DNA of 64,000 nucleotides from the NCBI GenBank assembly GCA_033297205.1, contig MU859064.1:62001-126000 (forward strand), given 5' to 3'. Positions 1-11,400 of the stretch are shown here, piece by piece; the first letter of the stretch is position 1; each line of letters opens with the position of its first letter. This DNA is from Pseudoneurospora amorphoporcata (taxonomy: Eukaryota > Ascomycota > Sordariomycetes > Sordariales > Sordariaceae). The notes beneath the pieces were generated by a model that worked only from the letters and a program-made list of their open reading frames with translations, had not been told where the DNA came from and did no database searches. The position numbers and the translations under genes are program-made.

Positions 1-131
1 AGTTCCCTTCGCGAGCGGGCGCCTATTTGCTTGTTCCTGAGCAGGATGCGGTAATGCCAATCGTTTTTATGTTGTAAGAGATGGATCGCTTGGGCAGTGT
101 CGGAAGCCTATTGCTCCTTTGACGCAACGGA

Positions 132-144
132 CGGACGAACTCGG
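132..144 (+). promoter_or_regulatory. Alternative oxidase induction motif (CGG-N7-CGG)
   Basis: Two CGG triplets are separated by exactly seven bases (ACGAACT), about 190 bp upstream of the aod-1 start codon. In Neurospora crassa the aod-1 promoter needs a CGG-N7-CGG element that is bound by the zinc-cluster regulators AOD2 and AOD5 when the cytochrome pathway is blocked. Spacing, orientation and distance agree with that element. Binding here is inferred. Confidence 0.75.
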
Positions 145-223
145 TAATCTCAGTCAGCTCTCGTATTCCAAATTTTTAAGTTCTCCTCAGAACGAGTAGC
201 AACTGGCGGTAAGAGAGGGACGA

Positions 224-229
224 TATAAA
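224..229 (+). promoter_or_regulatory. TATA box of aod-1
   Basis: TATAAA about 95 bp upstream of the aod-1 ATG and about 80 bp downstream of the CGG-N7-CGG element, a sensible core-promoter spacing for an inducible fungal gene. Confidence 0.5.
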
Positions 230-324
230 CGTCCTGTGTCTCCTTCTGTGGTCCCATACATGGACATATCAGTACAAAACCTCAAGCGAATTTACATCTC
301 AACACCACTCTTCGTACTCTCTCG

Positions 325-1588
325 ATGAACGCCCTCAAAGTAAACATACTTTACTCTCCAGGACAAGCGGCCCAACTAAGCCGTGCCCTAATATCAACTT
401 GTCACACCCGGCCTCTCCTGATCGGTGGCCTTCGAGTGGCCACTTCTCTGCATCCAACACAGGCAAATCCCTCTCCATCACGACCTCGAAACTTTACGAC
501 AACATGTGTTGCTCAACTCAAGGACTTCTTCCCAGCCAAAGAGACCGCCTACATTCGGCAGACACCACCTGCATGGCCTCATCATGGATGGACTGAGGAG
601 GAGATGACTTCGGTTGTTCCCGAGCACCGGAAACCCGAGACCGTGGGCGACTGGCTTGCATGGAAACTTGTGCGGATCTGTCGGTAGGTAATTCCCCAAC
701 CCAAATAACTCCGTCAAGTGCCTTGCAGACGCGGAGATAGACGCACAAAAACAGATGGTTCTCACATAAGGTACAATGCAGATGGGCCACCGATATAGCG
801 ACGGGCATACGTCCGGAACAGCAGGTTGACAAGAACCACCCGACGACCGCCACCAGTGCGGATAAACCTCTGACAGAAGCCCAATGGGTACGTCCTGTGC
901 CGTCCGACGACTTCAAAGGGAAACCGCCCATGAATACGTGCTAACAGAACCTCCCAATACATAGCTAGTCCGCTTCATCTTCCTCGAATCCATCGCCGGT
1001 GTCCCCGGCATGGTAGCCGGCATGCTCCGGCACCTGCACTCTCTCCGGCGCCTCAAGCGGGACAACGGCTGGATCGAGACTCTCCTCGAAGAATCCTACA
1101 ACGAGCGCATGCACCTGCTCACCTTCATGAAGATGTGCGAGCCCGGTCTTCTCATGAAGACGCTCATCCTGGGAGCGCAGGGGGTCTTCTTCAACGCCAT
1201 GTTTCTCAGCTACCTGGTCTCGCCCAAGATCACCCACCGGTTCGTTGGCTATTTGGAAGAAGAAGCCGTGCATACCTACACGCGGTGCATCAACGAGATT
1301 GAAGAGGGACACTTGCCCAAGTGGACTGATGAACGCTTTGAAATCCCGGAGATGGCGGTCAGGTATTGGCGCATGCCGGAGGGGAAGAGGACGATGAAGG
1401 ATCTGATTTATTACGTGCGGGCGGACGAGGCGGTGCATCGGGGCGTTAATCATACGCTGAGTAACTTGGATCAGAAGGAGGATCCGAATCCGTTTGTGAG
1501 CGAGTATAAGGAGGGTGAGGGCGGGAGGAGACCGGTTAATCCGGCGTTGAAGCCGACTGGGTTTGAGAGGGCGGAGGTCATCGGTTGA
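325..1588 (+). CDS. aod-1: Alternative oxidase, mitochondrial (AOD1)
   Basis: Ubiquinol oxidase of the inner mitochondrial membrane that bypasses complexes III and IV. Exons 325-683, 782-887 and 965-1588 give 362 residues, the length of Neurospora AOD1. The first intron splits an Arg codon so that the conserved CRWATD follows; the second ends at CATAG before LVRFIFLES. Di-iron ligands are visible: E163 in FLES, E202xxH205 in NERMH, E255xxH258 in EEEAVH and E310xxH313 in DEAVH. The N-terminus is Arg/Ser/Thr-rich and poor in acidic residues, as expected of a mitochondrial presequence. Upstream lie a CGG-N7-CGG motif and a TATA box, so it is probably induced by respiratory inhibition. The neighbouring crz-1 is in the same orientation about 2.9 kb downstream. 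Near-identity to Neurospora AOD1 is my recollection of the family, not a search result. Confidence 0.97.
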
Positions 1589-4500
1589 TCTTTGACATGT
1601 GGTTAAGCATGGTTTTGGGTTCATAAAACCAGGCGTTTTTGGGACTACAGGTGTTGAAGTTGTTAGATACCCCACTCTATTTGCTGTTAATGGCGTTTTG
1701 GTAGATGGTATTGGGTTCTTTTTGTACAGTTGGTCTCATTGTTACATTGGTATAAGAGCAAGGATTAGAGTGTTCATGTTTTCATGAGAGCTTTTACATA
1801 CTCGCCTTACACGTCCTAGTGGGGGTTGATGACTAGACATGCCTGCCTTGAGCGTTAAACGGTTGTTACTGTTCCAACGGCGTATGGAACTTTGATCTTC
1901 ATACCGAAGTTCTTTGGTTTCCTATGATGCCGTTCTGGCAGCAACAATTTTGATATCTGTGAGTCTCCGTCATTGGCTTTTCACTTTACGAGAAGCTTGT
2001 TGAACTGGTTTGCTTGACTTGGGTCAAGGATAATATGCTAAGCCACGATCGATTGAGATTACGGTTAAGACGATATGCAGTCCAATACTGGTTTGTTTGT
2101 TAGCTCGAGACCTCAGGTCTACTTTCCCAGGCGCGTAAGTATGTAAATGGACCATTTCACTCTATGACCAAGGCAAAATCTTACCTTGTTATATCCTGCT
2201 TCGGATTTTCAATAATGCCATATTGAATCTTCTTAATGCCTTTCCAATCCGTACCTAGCCATTACATCTTGTTTTTGTAAGGTTTAGAACAGTTTGGGAT
2301 ATACCTCGTCCAGTATGTCAGGAGTACCACGCTAACAAACAAACCAGCATTAGATTGTACGGACATTCATGTGGTTTATTGATGAATGTGAAGGTGTCTA
2401 TTTTGGACGTCAGCTCAAGCTACGGTACTCGCATCTCGGCTTGTTTGGGCATCCTCAAAACAGGCGATAATGATGAAACAATAGTATCTCGAGAGGATAT
2501 ATCGGTGTCAATGGGATGATAGAGCCGGGCCCGTCACATTGGTGTAAAACTAAGGCCTGAAGAGGAAATGGTCGTGGAATGAAATTGCAGGGCTGTGGCT
2601 GTGTACAAGCCACTGGAGTGCAATCTGTTAGCGCGCTGAATTTATGGTAACAGATCTTGCCGGAGATCTCACCGTAGGCTGATAGTGCCGAGATCTGGAC
2701 CCACCACGGGACCGAACCGGCAAGCTGGATACGACTGCAAGGTACCAACAAGAACAGATTGAACCAGAATAGGACCACTTCCAGGAACTGGACGCTGAGG
2801 CTGAGCAGCGCAATGTACGGGATATGTCCAGATGGATACCTAACTGTATAGTGACCCGCAGCATGGCTGGATGGCGTGTTTCATAGGAGCCGTTGGGACA
2901 AGTGCAATGGTCAAGTTCACGATGGTTCTTGCTTTGACTTGTCCATGGTACCTGGTCGTGGTACCGGCCCGAACGGATAGTACAACGACACTCTCTTTTG
3001 CTCTTGAAATTTGGTTCTCACAGTGCAGTGGGCAGTGGCAAGTCTGTCTTGGAGAGGGACGAACCCAATCTCGACATGTGAGTGTCCTGTTGACGAGAAG
3101 ATACCTAGCTCTTCCCTTCACTTGATAAGAATCTGGAAGGGTTCCACTGTGTTTCAATTTCACCTATGACGCTGAGATTCACCCTTCACAGCATGAAAGC
3201 AAGATCCAGGCATGCCAGGACACGCCCCTCCACAGTGCTGTGACACCTTCCAGGCTCTATGCCTGTGAGTGGACGGAGTGCGAGCCGGCAGAAGGAGTCC
3301 AGAAAGACATGACAGGACATGCATGCCGAGAAGGATCAAGTTGACAATGTTCCCGTTCTCTGGGAGTTCATTCCCAGAGACTCAGTCGCATGAATAAAGT
3401 AAATAGCACAACTTGGGCATCAATGAATTGGCTTTTAAAGCTTCGTTGCACCCGTGCCTCTTTAGACACCAACCCGAGCGGTAGCCCCACCGAAATCAGA
3501 GTGGGCCTTCTCAACAGCAGCCTTACGAGCGAACTCGACCATTCAGAGAACGGGCAGCATCTTGAACCCCAATCACCCCAACCTAACTGCCCCTGCCCTG
3601 CCCTGCCCTGACCGTACGACTACGACCCCGCGTCCCCGTCTGTGATTTCGTGCCTGAAGTGGAAGCCGAGAAGAAACTGCAGTTTACAACCTTCCATTCC
3701 CGATTTCCACTTTTCCCCCTTCCATCTCGACGGGCTCTTCCCGGGTCCAGTCAAGGTTCCAGTTGTCACGGTGTCGTCGGCGCAAACGACCTAAGCTAGC
3801 AGAGGACGGACTAACAACGACATTCATACAAACATAAAACATTCATCGAGTCCCCGAGCATTCATTCATCATTCGGCTAACTGGGATCGCACACTATTCG
3901 TCCTTCGAACGCAACGCAACAAACTTGTGATCCCCTTTCGTCGTCGGATCAAGGGTCCAGTCCACGCCAGTTAGGTAGCCATTTAATCTCGTCTTCCTCA
4001 CAATCACAGACAGTCCTGTTGGTAGGGTCACCACATCAGGCCCACGGGCGCTTAACACCCGACGGCAACTGTACATACCTACTCTTTCGTCATATCATAG
4101 GGACGTGCCCTGTCTCAACCACCAAGTCCCGACACTGCACATCCACAAGTGTAGCTCTCATTTTGAACCTTTCACAGTCCAGCACTTGATCCCAGAAATA
4201 GGCTCTGGGTCCCATTTGGTCCCGATCGTCCGACCTCGCACTGCGTTCGAAGCTATTAGTCGGTTCGGTTTGCCGGTGTCAGTCCCATCACTGACTGGTT
4301 GACCTGGTAATCATCCTTGGTGTCGCAAGCTTGTAAGCACAGCCCCAACGCACCCACGCACCTAGCGCACTGCCACTGTCCCGGAAGGCTGACTCGAGGG
4401 AAACTGCCTCGCAACTTGCAGCGCTTCTAAACACAGAAACACCACCACATTCTCTCAATCCCGTCCGCTTGCCGGCTACCACGCGATAAACGCGATCCCC
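1589..4500. other. Intergenic region between aod-1 and crz-1
   Basis: No reading frame here has a recognisable product or a convincing splice pattern. It should hold the aod-1 3' end and the crz-1 promoter and leader. A short (CCCTG)n tract lies near 3591-3611. Nothing else stood out. Confidence 0.6.
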
Positions 4501-6695
4501 ATGGACCAACAGTATACCGACACCCGTGGGCGATCGCCTTCGGCCGCGTCTACCGGCGGAGGACAGGCTCATGATCAACAACAGCAACAGCCTCATATAA
4601 CGAACCACTCGCCGTCTCCGGCTCCCTATCCCAATTCGAACGATGGCGTTAACACTGGTCTGGGACTCGGCCTTATCGATCCCTCTGCCTCGCAGCCTTT
4701 CCAGCCTGAATTCTCCTACGGCGGCCCGAATCCGTTCCAGCAACATTCGCCCTTCTCTCAGCCTGCTCTGGATTTCAACCAAGGTTATACAAACCAACTA
4801 GAAAGTCAGGACAACTCGTTCGGTGGTTTGTCGCAACCTGCCTATTCTCCGAACCTCATGGCGTCGAACTTTGGCGAGGCCGACTACAACCTTTTCCCCA
4901 CGACCACCACCGGAGGCCAGTTCAACGGATCGCTCTACATAACCGACAACCAGTCCATCAATAACTCGGACCCAAACATGATGGCCCAAAGCTCTCACAG
5001 CCCGGAACCGCCTCATCTACTCAGTCCCGAGATGAACTCTCCCGCCTTTGCCCAGGGCCGTTTCCCCATGACGGCAGGAAGGCATTCGCGCAATGCGTCC
5101 CTGGGTCCAGAGGCTGCTCTTCTTCCAGGCCAGGACTGGAGCCATATGCCTCAGTTCCAGGGCCACCGACGGTCAGCCTCAGAGCTTAGTGATGTTTCCT
5201 CGGTAGCCCATTCGCCCAACCTTGGCGGATTGGATAGCTTCGACCCGATCGAGAACAACCACTCGCCTCTTCAAGGGCCGCAGGCCGATGCCCTGTACAA
5301 TCAGTTGAACGGGATCAGCAACTTCAGTCTATCGGACGACCACATCGGCAGGAGTCCGTCACATAGTCCGGCGGTCTCCCCTCGTATCCCTCCGCAGCAA
5401 TCACCGGACGAGAACGACCCGAACCACCCTAGCCATTTTATGCTACATACACCCGCAAACAGTTTCGGCCCGCCAGCGACATACATGCAGTCGCAGCAGG
5501 AGGCTTTCCCGCAACTGTCACTGGACGACCCGTCTGGCATGCAGGCCCAGCAGCCCATGCCAGCACCTCCGGCGATCAACATCGACTTCGCTCCAGCGCC
5601 CGCTAAGACCGGGCTTGATCAGCCCAACAACAACCTGGACAATAATTCACTAGGCCTACCAAGAGGTATGTAACCAATAGATGATGCGATGGACATGGGG
5701 CATTAGCTAACGATTTGGTACTAGTTCGAGGGCGGATGCGACCACGAGCGGTTACGGACCCTTTCAACAACGGCGGTTACCGGTCTGCTTCTCCTTCGGG
5801 GGGCCTTTCGCCGAGCTCGGCTGCGGACCTCAGACCGTCAATCGCGCGTTCACTTTCGCCCATGGACCGTTCCGGGGCCGGTTCTATCAACAGCAGGAGA
5901 CGCCAGTCTACGTCGTCAGTACCCAACAACGTGATAGCACTTCGTCTTGCCGACCCCAACTACAACGGTTCTGGGGAGAATGGGGGTGGCCCGAGGAGGG
6001 CTCAGAAGCACCCCGCTACTTTCCAATGCAAAGTATGCCCCAAGCGCTTCACCAGGGCTTACAATCTGCGTTCTCATTTGCGTACGCACACCGATGAAAG
6101 ACCTTTCAAATGCACAGTTTGCGATAAGGCCTTCGCGCGCCAGCACGATCGCAAGCGTCACGAAGGCTTGCACTCGGGCGAGAAGAAGTTTATATGCAAG
6201 GGTGAACTTCCTGTGGTCGGCCAACAGTGGGGTTGCGGCCGCAGGTTTGCTCGAGCGGATGCTCTTGGTCGCCATTTCCGGTCGGAAGCAGGGAGGATTT
6301 GTATCAGACCTCTTCTCGAAGCCGAGAACCGCGAACGGCAACGCCAGTATGCGGAGGCAATGCAGAATGCAGCCCAAGGCCAGCTGCAGTACCAGGGCGG
6401 TATGATGATGTCGCCCGGTATGGACTCCAATGGCGAGTTCCAGATGGACCCCTTTGTGCTCCCGCAGGCGCTGTTGGCACAGTATCCTGCCCTGGCTCTC
6501 CTGCCCGCTGGGCCTACTGCCATGGGTGATGGAGCCGGCTTAGAGGAAGACTTGGGAAGTAATTACGAAGCTAGTGACTACGATGATGTTGAGGACGGAG
6601 GCTACGTTAGTGGTCCGGGGACAGGGTTCGGTCCCGGAGGCATGCAAGAAGGGTATGGAGAGTTGGGCTATGCGAGTGACTACGGCGGTTGTTAG
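4501..6695 (+). CDS. crz-1: Crz1-type calcineurin-responsive C2H2 transcription factor
   Basis: Exons 4501-5665 and 5725-6695 (GTATGT donor, CTAG acceptor) give 711 residues. The N-terminal half is Gln/Pro/Ser/Asn-rich and disordered, typical of an activation region. Residues 357-362 read PAINID, a match to the PxIxIT calcineurin-docking pattern, and many SP sites lie between. The C-terminal half has two standard C2H2 fingers (about 488-510 and 516-538) joined by a TDERPF linker, then an atypical third finger (about 546-572) with a wide Cys-x12-Cys spacing and the [16 protein letters not shown] segment found in Crz1/CrzA proteins. In fungi Crz1 is dephosphorylated by calcineurin after Ca2+ influx and enters the nucleus to activate wall and ion-stress genes. 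An acidic Gly/Tyr-rich tail ends the protein. Confidence 0.93.
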
Positions 6696-7393
6696 AGGCG
6701 ACAAGTTTACAAATGGTCAACCTTTGAGGGGCAGACAGGGCATTTGGTGGTATATTATTGTTTTGGTTAATGACATTCAGTCTGTCTACGGACCAGATGA
6801 GCTTATACGGTGCTTCGCGTTTTTTTTTTTTTTGGGTATCGTTGTCTTATACATACGCTTGTCTGTTTAGATACTTTTGTCCCCCAGCGTTGTTTCGATT
6901 CCTTTTTCACTGACTAGGCTTCGTTTTCGCTACGATGTCCAGTTGGCAGCAGTGGCGTGATCGAATATCGAGCGATTTAGGGAGACTGTCTGAAGCGGCG
7001 AAACCATTGGCACATACATGAACATATACTTCTTCTTGTTCATGTAGAGTTGGCGAATACACCAACTATAATACCCATCCATATATCTTCGCATACGCTA
7101 ATATGAAGAGCTTGATATCAATCTGTCCGACATCGGTCGAATTCATTATTCGTGTTGATAAAGTAAGTTGGTAGACAACGGAAGTGGCAATCCCCGTTCT
7201 AATCGGTTCTTCCTAAAAGCAGTCTTATTCTGAGACATCGCCCACCCTATGCCCATCGCTACGCCGCCATATTGTCGTTGGTCACTGTTATTAAAACCCA
7301 GCTCCTCATACGATCGCACATCCCTATCCCTATTGTTCGTTTCGCCATCACTTATCCCTCTCACCTATCCACACATCCACACATCTACCTATC
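6696..7393. other. Convergent 3' region between crz-1 and the DUF7053-like gene
   Basis: The two flanking genes converge here, so it should contain both 3' UTRs. A T11 run occurs near 6821-6831. No gene recognised. Confidence 0.5.
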
Positions 7394-8341
7394 TCAAGTC
7401 TGCTGCTGTATCTCCTGCAACAAAGTCCTCCCCCTCCCCTGTCCCGACGCCGCTCCAGACCTCTTGAAAGACCTCAACTCCTCCATCCAACCCGCCACCA
7501 CCTGGTCCACCACCGCTTGTAAAACCTCCTGGTGGCCCTTTTCGAACTTGGCCTTGACAAAAGGGCGCACAATGGCCGGACACTCGACCGTGGCGATCTC
7601 AACTAGCTCATATTCGTAGTTTTCGATCGAGGTGCCGGTTACTTTGTTGATTAACTTTCCTCCTCCTCCTCCTCCCCCTTTTCCTCCGTCGTCGTCGTTG
7701 TTGTTCTTGTGAGCAATATCGTCGGGGCCGCCTTTTCTGAGACCTGCTCGAAGGCCCTGACCTAGTCCCGCAACTGCTTCTTCCCTATCCTGCTGTCCAT
7801 GCCCTTCGCCTTGGCCGGCCCCTACTTTCACCTGACCACCAACTGACTGGCCGTGACCCTGTTCTCCCTGCGGTCTCCTTGGTCGATACCGATGCCGAAC
7901 CTCATAACTACTCCGCACCACCACCCCCGCCGCCGCAACCGCCTTGCAGCGTACTCCGTACCCGAAACTTTGAAAGGTGCAGGGCACTGAAACTTGTTTG
8001 GTTCCTAGTAATGAACCGCCGCCTAACCAGTCGGGAAGGGGAAGTAAAGGGACGGAGTCGGTGATGAGGTAGGATTTAGGGTTGTAACCGTCGGGTCCTG
8101 GGGGGAGGAAGAAGTGGGGGTCGTCGGTGAGGGATGGAGGCGTGGGGAGGGAGGGGTCTGCGGGTGGAGATGGGCTGGGGGAGGAAGATGGTGGAAGGGG
8201 GAGGGAAATGTAGGTCTTGAGGTAGGGGTTGGCGGCTATGAGAGGGACGTAGGCGTGGAGGGCGGAGAGTAGGGCCGAGGGGGGAGTGGGTGGGGGGAGG
8301 GGGATGCGGGTGATTATTTTGAGGGGGTGGGATTGTGACAT
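7394..8341 (-). CDS. DUF7053-like conserved fungal protein
   Basis: Single-exon frame of 315 residues beginning MSQSHPLKIITRIPLP. The reading frame stays open upstream through a CAA tract, but no in-frame ATG lies there, so the first ATG at 8341 is the start; A at -3 suits initiation. The N-terminal segment with an LLSALHAYVPLIAANPYLK stretch, the mid-region phenylalanine-rich strand and the C-terminal half (TSIENYEYELVEIATVECPA to AVVDQVV) resemble the DUF7053 family, a steroid-binding-like fold of unknown function in ascomycetes. Between them sits a low-complexity insert rich in Gly/Gln, then Asn/Asp and a Gly run. No transmembrane segment or signal peptide is visible. The family call is from pattern recognition only. 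Confidence 0.7.
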   Translation of the reverse strand: MSQSHPLKIITRIPLPPPTPPSALLSALHAYVPLIAANPYLKTYISLPLPPSSSPSPSPPADPSLPTPPSLTDDPHFFLPPGPDGYNPKSYLITDSVPLLPLPDWLGGGSLLGTKQVSVPCTFQSFGYGVRCKAVAAAGVVVRSSYEVRHRYRPRRPQGEQGHGQSVGGQVKVGAGQGEGHGQQDREEAVAGLGQGLRAGLRKGGPDDIAHKNNNDDDGGKGGGGGGGKLINKVTGTSIENYEYELVEIATVECPAIVRPFVKAKFEKGHQEVLQAVVDQVVAGWMEELRSFKRSGAASGQGRGRTLLQEIQQQT

Positions 8342-8356
8342 GTTCTTGGTGGTTTT

Positions 8357-8451
<95 letters not shown>

Positions 8452-8452
8452 G
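8357..8452 (-). repeat. (CAA)32 trinucleotide repeat in the leader of the DUF7053-like gene
   Basis: Thirty-two uninterrupted TTG units on the + strand, read as CAA in the mRNA sense. The tract ends only 15 nt before the start codon of the downstream frame. There is no in-frame ATG upstream of it, so it appears to be untranslated leader, not polyglutamine, unless an upstream spliced ATG exists. Confidence 0.85.
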
Positions 8453-11400
8453 ATGAGAAAGTGCCAAGTCCGTACGGAACACGGAGGCCGATGCGGAGAC
8501 GGACCCGATCGGAGGAAGTGAACGGGGCCGGGACGTCGATGCCGGACTGCCGATAGGTTGGTGAAAGCTTTCGCTTTATTCCGATTTCATGGAACGATGC
8601 TCCGAGACAAAAAGTCGATATCAGGCTACTAAGCTATATTTACCGGGCAGCCGGAGCATGACTTCGGGTTAAAGACAGGCAGGCAGGAGTGTGGGCGATG
8701 GCTGGTCAGCGATGTCGACAAAGCGCGTATCACGAACTGATGACCGCAAATCCCCGCCGTGACTGTCTCTGAGTGTTGAGATGCTTTGAATATGTAAGCA
8801 ATCGATAGGAAACCCAGACGAAAGTTGAAATAAGACCGATGTGCTCTGTTTGAGATGTAGTGTAGGAGGGGCGGGACAACGAGTATGTAGGTAGTATACA
8901 GCCCCGTGAGCGCCTACATTGCCCAACCGGTTGCTGGATGGCCTCATATCGTGCCTTGATTTGCTATTTTTGTTCAAAGCACGGTCAGCTGCTGTTGCTG
9001 CGCCATTCGCGCATCATTGGTGATTTGATGCTGTGTGGTTCACGCTGATGCATGGTTGTCAACTTAAGTCGGGCTGTAGAACATTTAACACTCGTAGGTA
9101 ATTAAAGGCTGCATATTACGTTAGGGCACTATCTCAAACTGGGGTGAGTCCATACTAGCCTAGTTAGGGTCCCGGGGTTGGCCAGAAAGACGTCCGATGT
9201 CTTGGCTTGTTGTCGGACCCCCGCCATGAACACCTTCGGGTCCAAGCTCCGGGTAGCATACGGGCCGTGCCGAGGCTCCTGAGTGTTCATGACGGCATCC
9301 ATACTCGACAAGAAGCAACCAGATGTTTGGTTGGAGGCTGGTTGACGGTTCCTGCCGTCCAAGAAAAGCGAAGACTCAGGTCGGAGGGGACCACAAGTTC
9401 AAATCTGTTTGCGAACGGCCTGAAGTTGTCCACCTGCTCGCAAGGAAGGAGCATCGCAGGCATCAAGCCCTAGAGGTAGGTAATTCGAGGACTTCCACTT
9501 CCGTTGTTGTGAGCTCCACTGCTGTTCCATCTTTGCGCTTGAATGTTTCTTTCAGTTCAAGTTGTCTCTTCAAATCTCAGACGCCAACCAACCCTCCACT
9601 TCATACTCAGACTCTCCAACTGATCACGAACGGCACCACCACACCCTGGGACACAAATTCCGAGCGTGATCTTGAACACAGACTTGCAACTTTGCAATGT
9701 CCAAGACACAACTCTTCGCCTCCTCGGGTTGGTCGACCGACTGCAGGCCAAAGAAGCGTTCATCTGACGCTCGATTCCAGAACAAGGACGGGAAGGTTTT
9801 GGCGGTGAGCCCCATGATCCAATCCCGCCAAACTCGCTGAAGCTTCAGGCCTTCTCTATGCAGTGGGCCGCTGTCGACAAGGCGGAGACAGCAGCAAGGG
9901 ACATGGAAGTATCTTCCCCGCATCCCATGAACCCAAAGGTCCTCTAGGTACCTCTATCCACCACTCATGCGACGCAGACTTTTTGACGGCTTCAGCTTCC
10001 CGCTGAAACATGCCGTCGAAATTGCGCCGAAGAGGGTTTGTCGGAAACATCCCAGCTCACATGAGCAAACAAAGGGACGAACGACTATCGGGAAGAGAGA
10101 CCAGAGAATATTCACAGTCGGCTCCTCTATCATCGTTCCTTCGCTCCTCGGCCACAGGGCCGTTATCAAGATGGAGCCCGCCGCAAGATGTCGCACAGTG
10201 CCTCCCGGGCCCAGTGGCTACCACGTCTAGAATACCTACCTCTAGGTAGCTTCTTGCGCTACCAGTACCGGCCAAAGCAGCCAATCACTAGCCGTCAGGT
10301 CTGGCGTGACTGGTTCGGTCCAACAGGCCCTCTCTTGTCCCTCGCAAACACCACTCGCTGTCGCTGCTCGACCATGTGCAGTAGGTAGTTGGGTATGGGT
10401 AGGCGCTGTTACTGCCGCATGGCTCGCATGATGCATGCTGCAAGCTGCAAACTGCACAGGTCAATATCGCCGACATGACCCCAATTGCATCTCTGTCGTA
10501 AGAGAAAAAGCCAGGAAACCGACAATTCAAACTCTCATCTAACAGAGAAGAGACCCAACAAATATGCTCTGGGATCATGACGCCATCTCTAGCACACATG
10601 GCTTGTCTCGAAATGACGGGCAGTTCTGGGATGATAGACCCACCAGCACGAACACTGGCCCTGAAAATTACCTAGCGGCTCCAGCCGACAACAGATGGAA
10701 GCTGTTGGAGAGCCGCCCACGACGCGATAGGCGCTCAGTGATACTGTAGAGGGAGGAGGATGAGGGAGGGGTCGTTTGAGTCAAATGTTTTTATCCCATC
10801 ACCTCAAAGCCGATTTCTCACCTAGAACAAAGCCCATTGGCTATCCGACTTTGACTCGTCAATGCTCGCCATGGCAATGGTGTGCACCAGCAGGTCAGCA
10901 GGTAGCAAGAGGCTGGGCGCGATGACTTCGGCTGCATCAAGTAGCGTCCAACGATCGGGCGAGATGCAGGTAGGGTCCGATTCAGTGGCCGACTGGTCTG
11001 CCTGGCAGCTCATTTTGGCGGCCTGGGCGGGGAAACCACGAGCCCCGTATCTTCTCTTCGCCAACTTTTAAGGTAGAATGACATATCAAAACGTTCAAGG
11101 AAAGCTCGGCAAGATACTGTAACGAGAAAAGGGACAAGTTGAAACGGTGGGCCGCCATCAGGCTGGATCAACTGGATCATCCCGCCCTTCAATTTGACTG
11201 GAACCAAAAACACCCCTCCAGATACAACAGCCAATAATGCTTCTCCCCAGCCATCCACCCATCCAACAAACAGCCGGATACACCATTTTCACCTGGTGAA
11301 ACAGGAAAGCAACTGGTGCCATGATGGTGTCAACAGGGGTAAACCGCACCTCTAGAACTAGGCTGAGCCTCTGCTGGCCCACCTTGCTGCCAACCAACTT

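Noticed and set aside
8335..8556. Polyvaline/polyglutamine protein encoded by the TTG/CAA tract
   Set aside because: On the minus strand there is no ATG upstream of the tract in the frame; the + strand Val-run frame has no homologous context. Treated as leader repeat.
9323..9808. 161-codon + frame in the long intergenic region
   Set aside because: No domain, unlikely composition, and no supporting start context or splice pattern.
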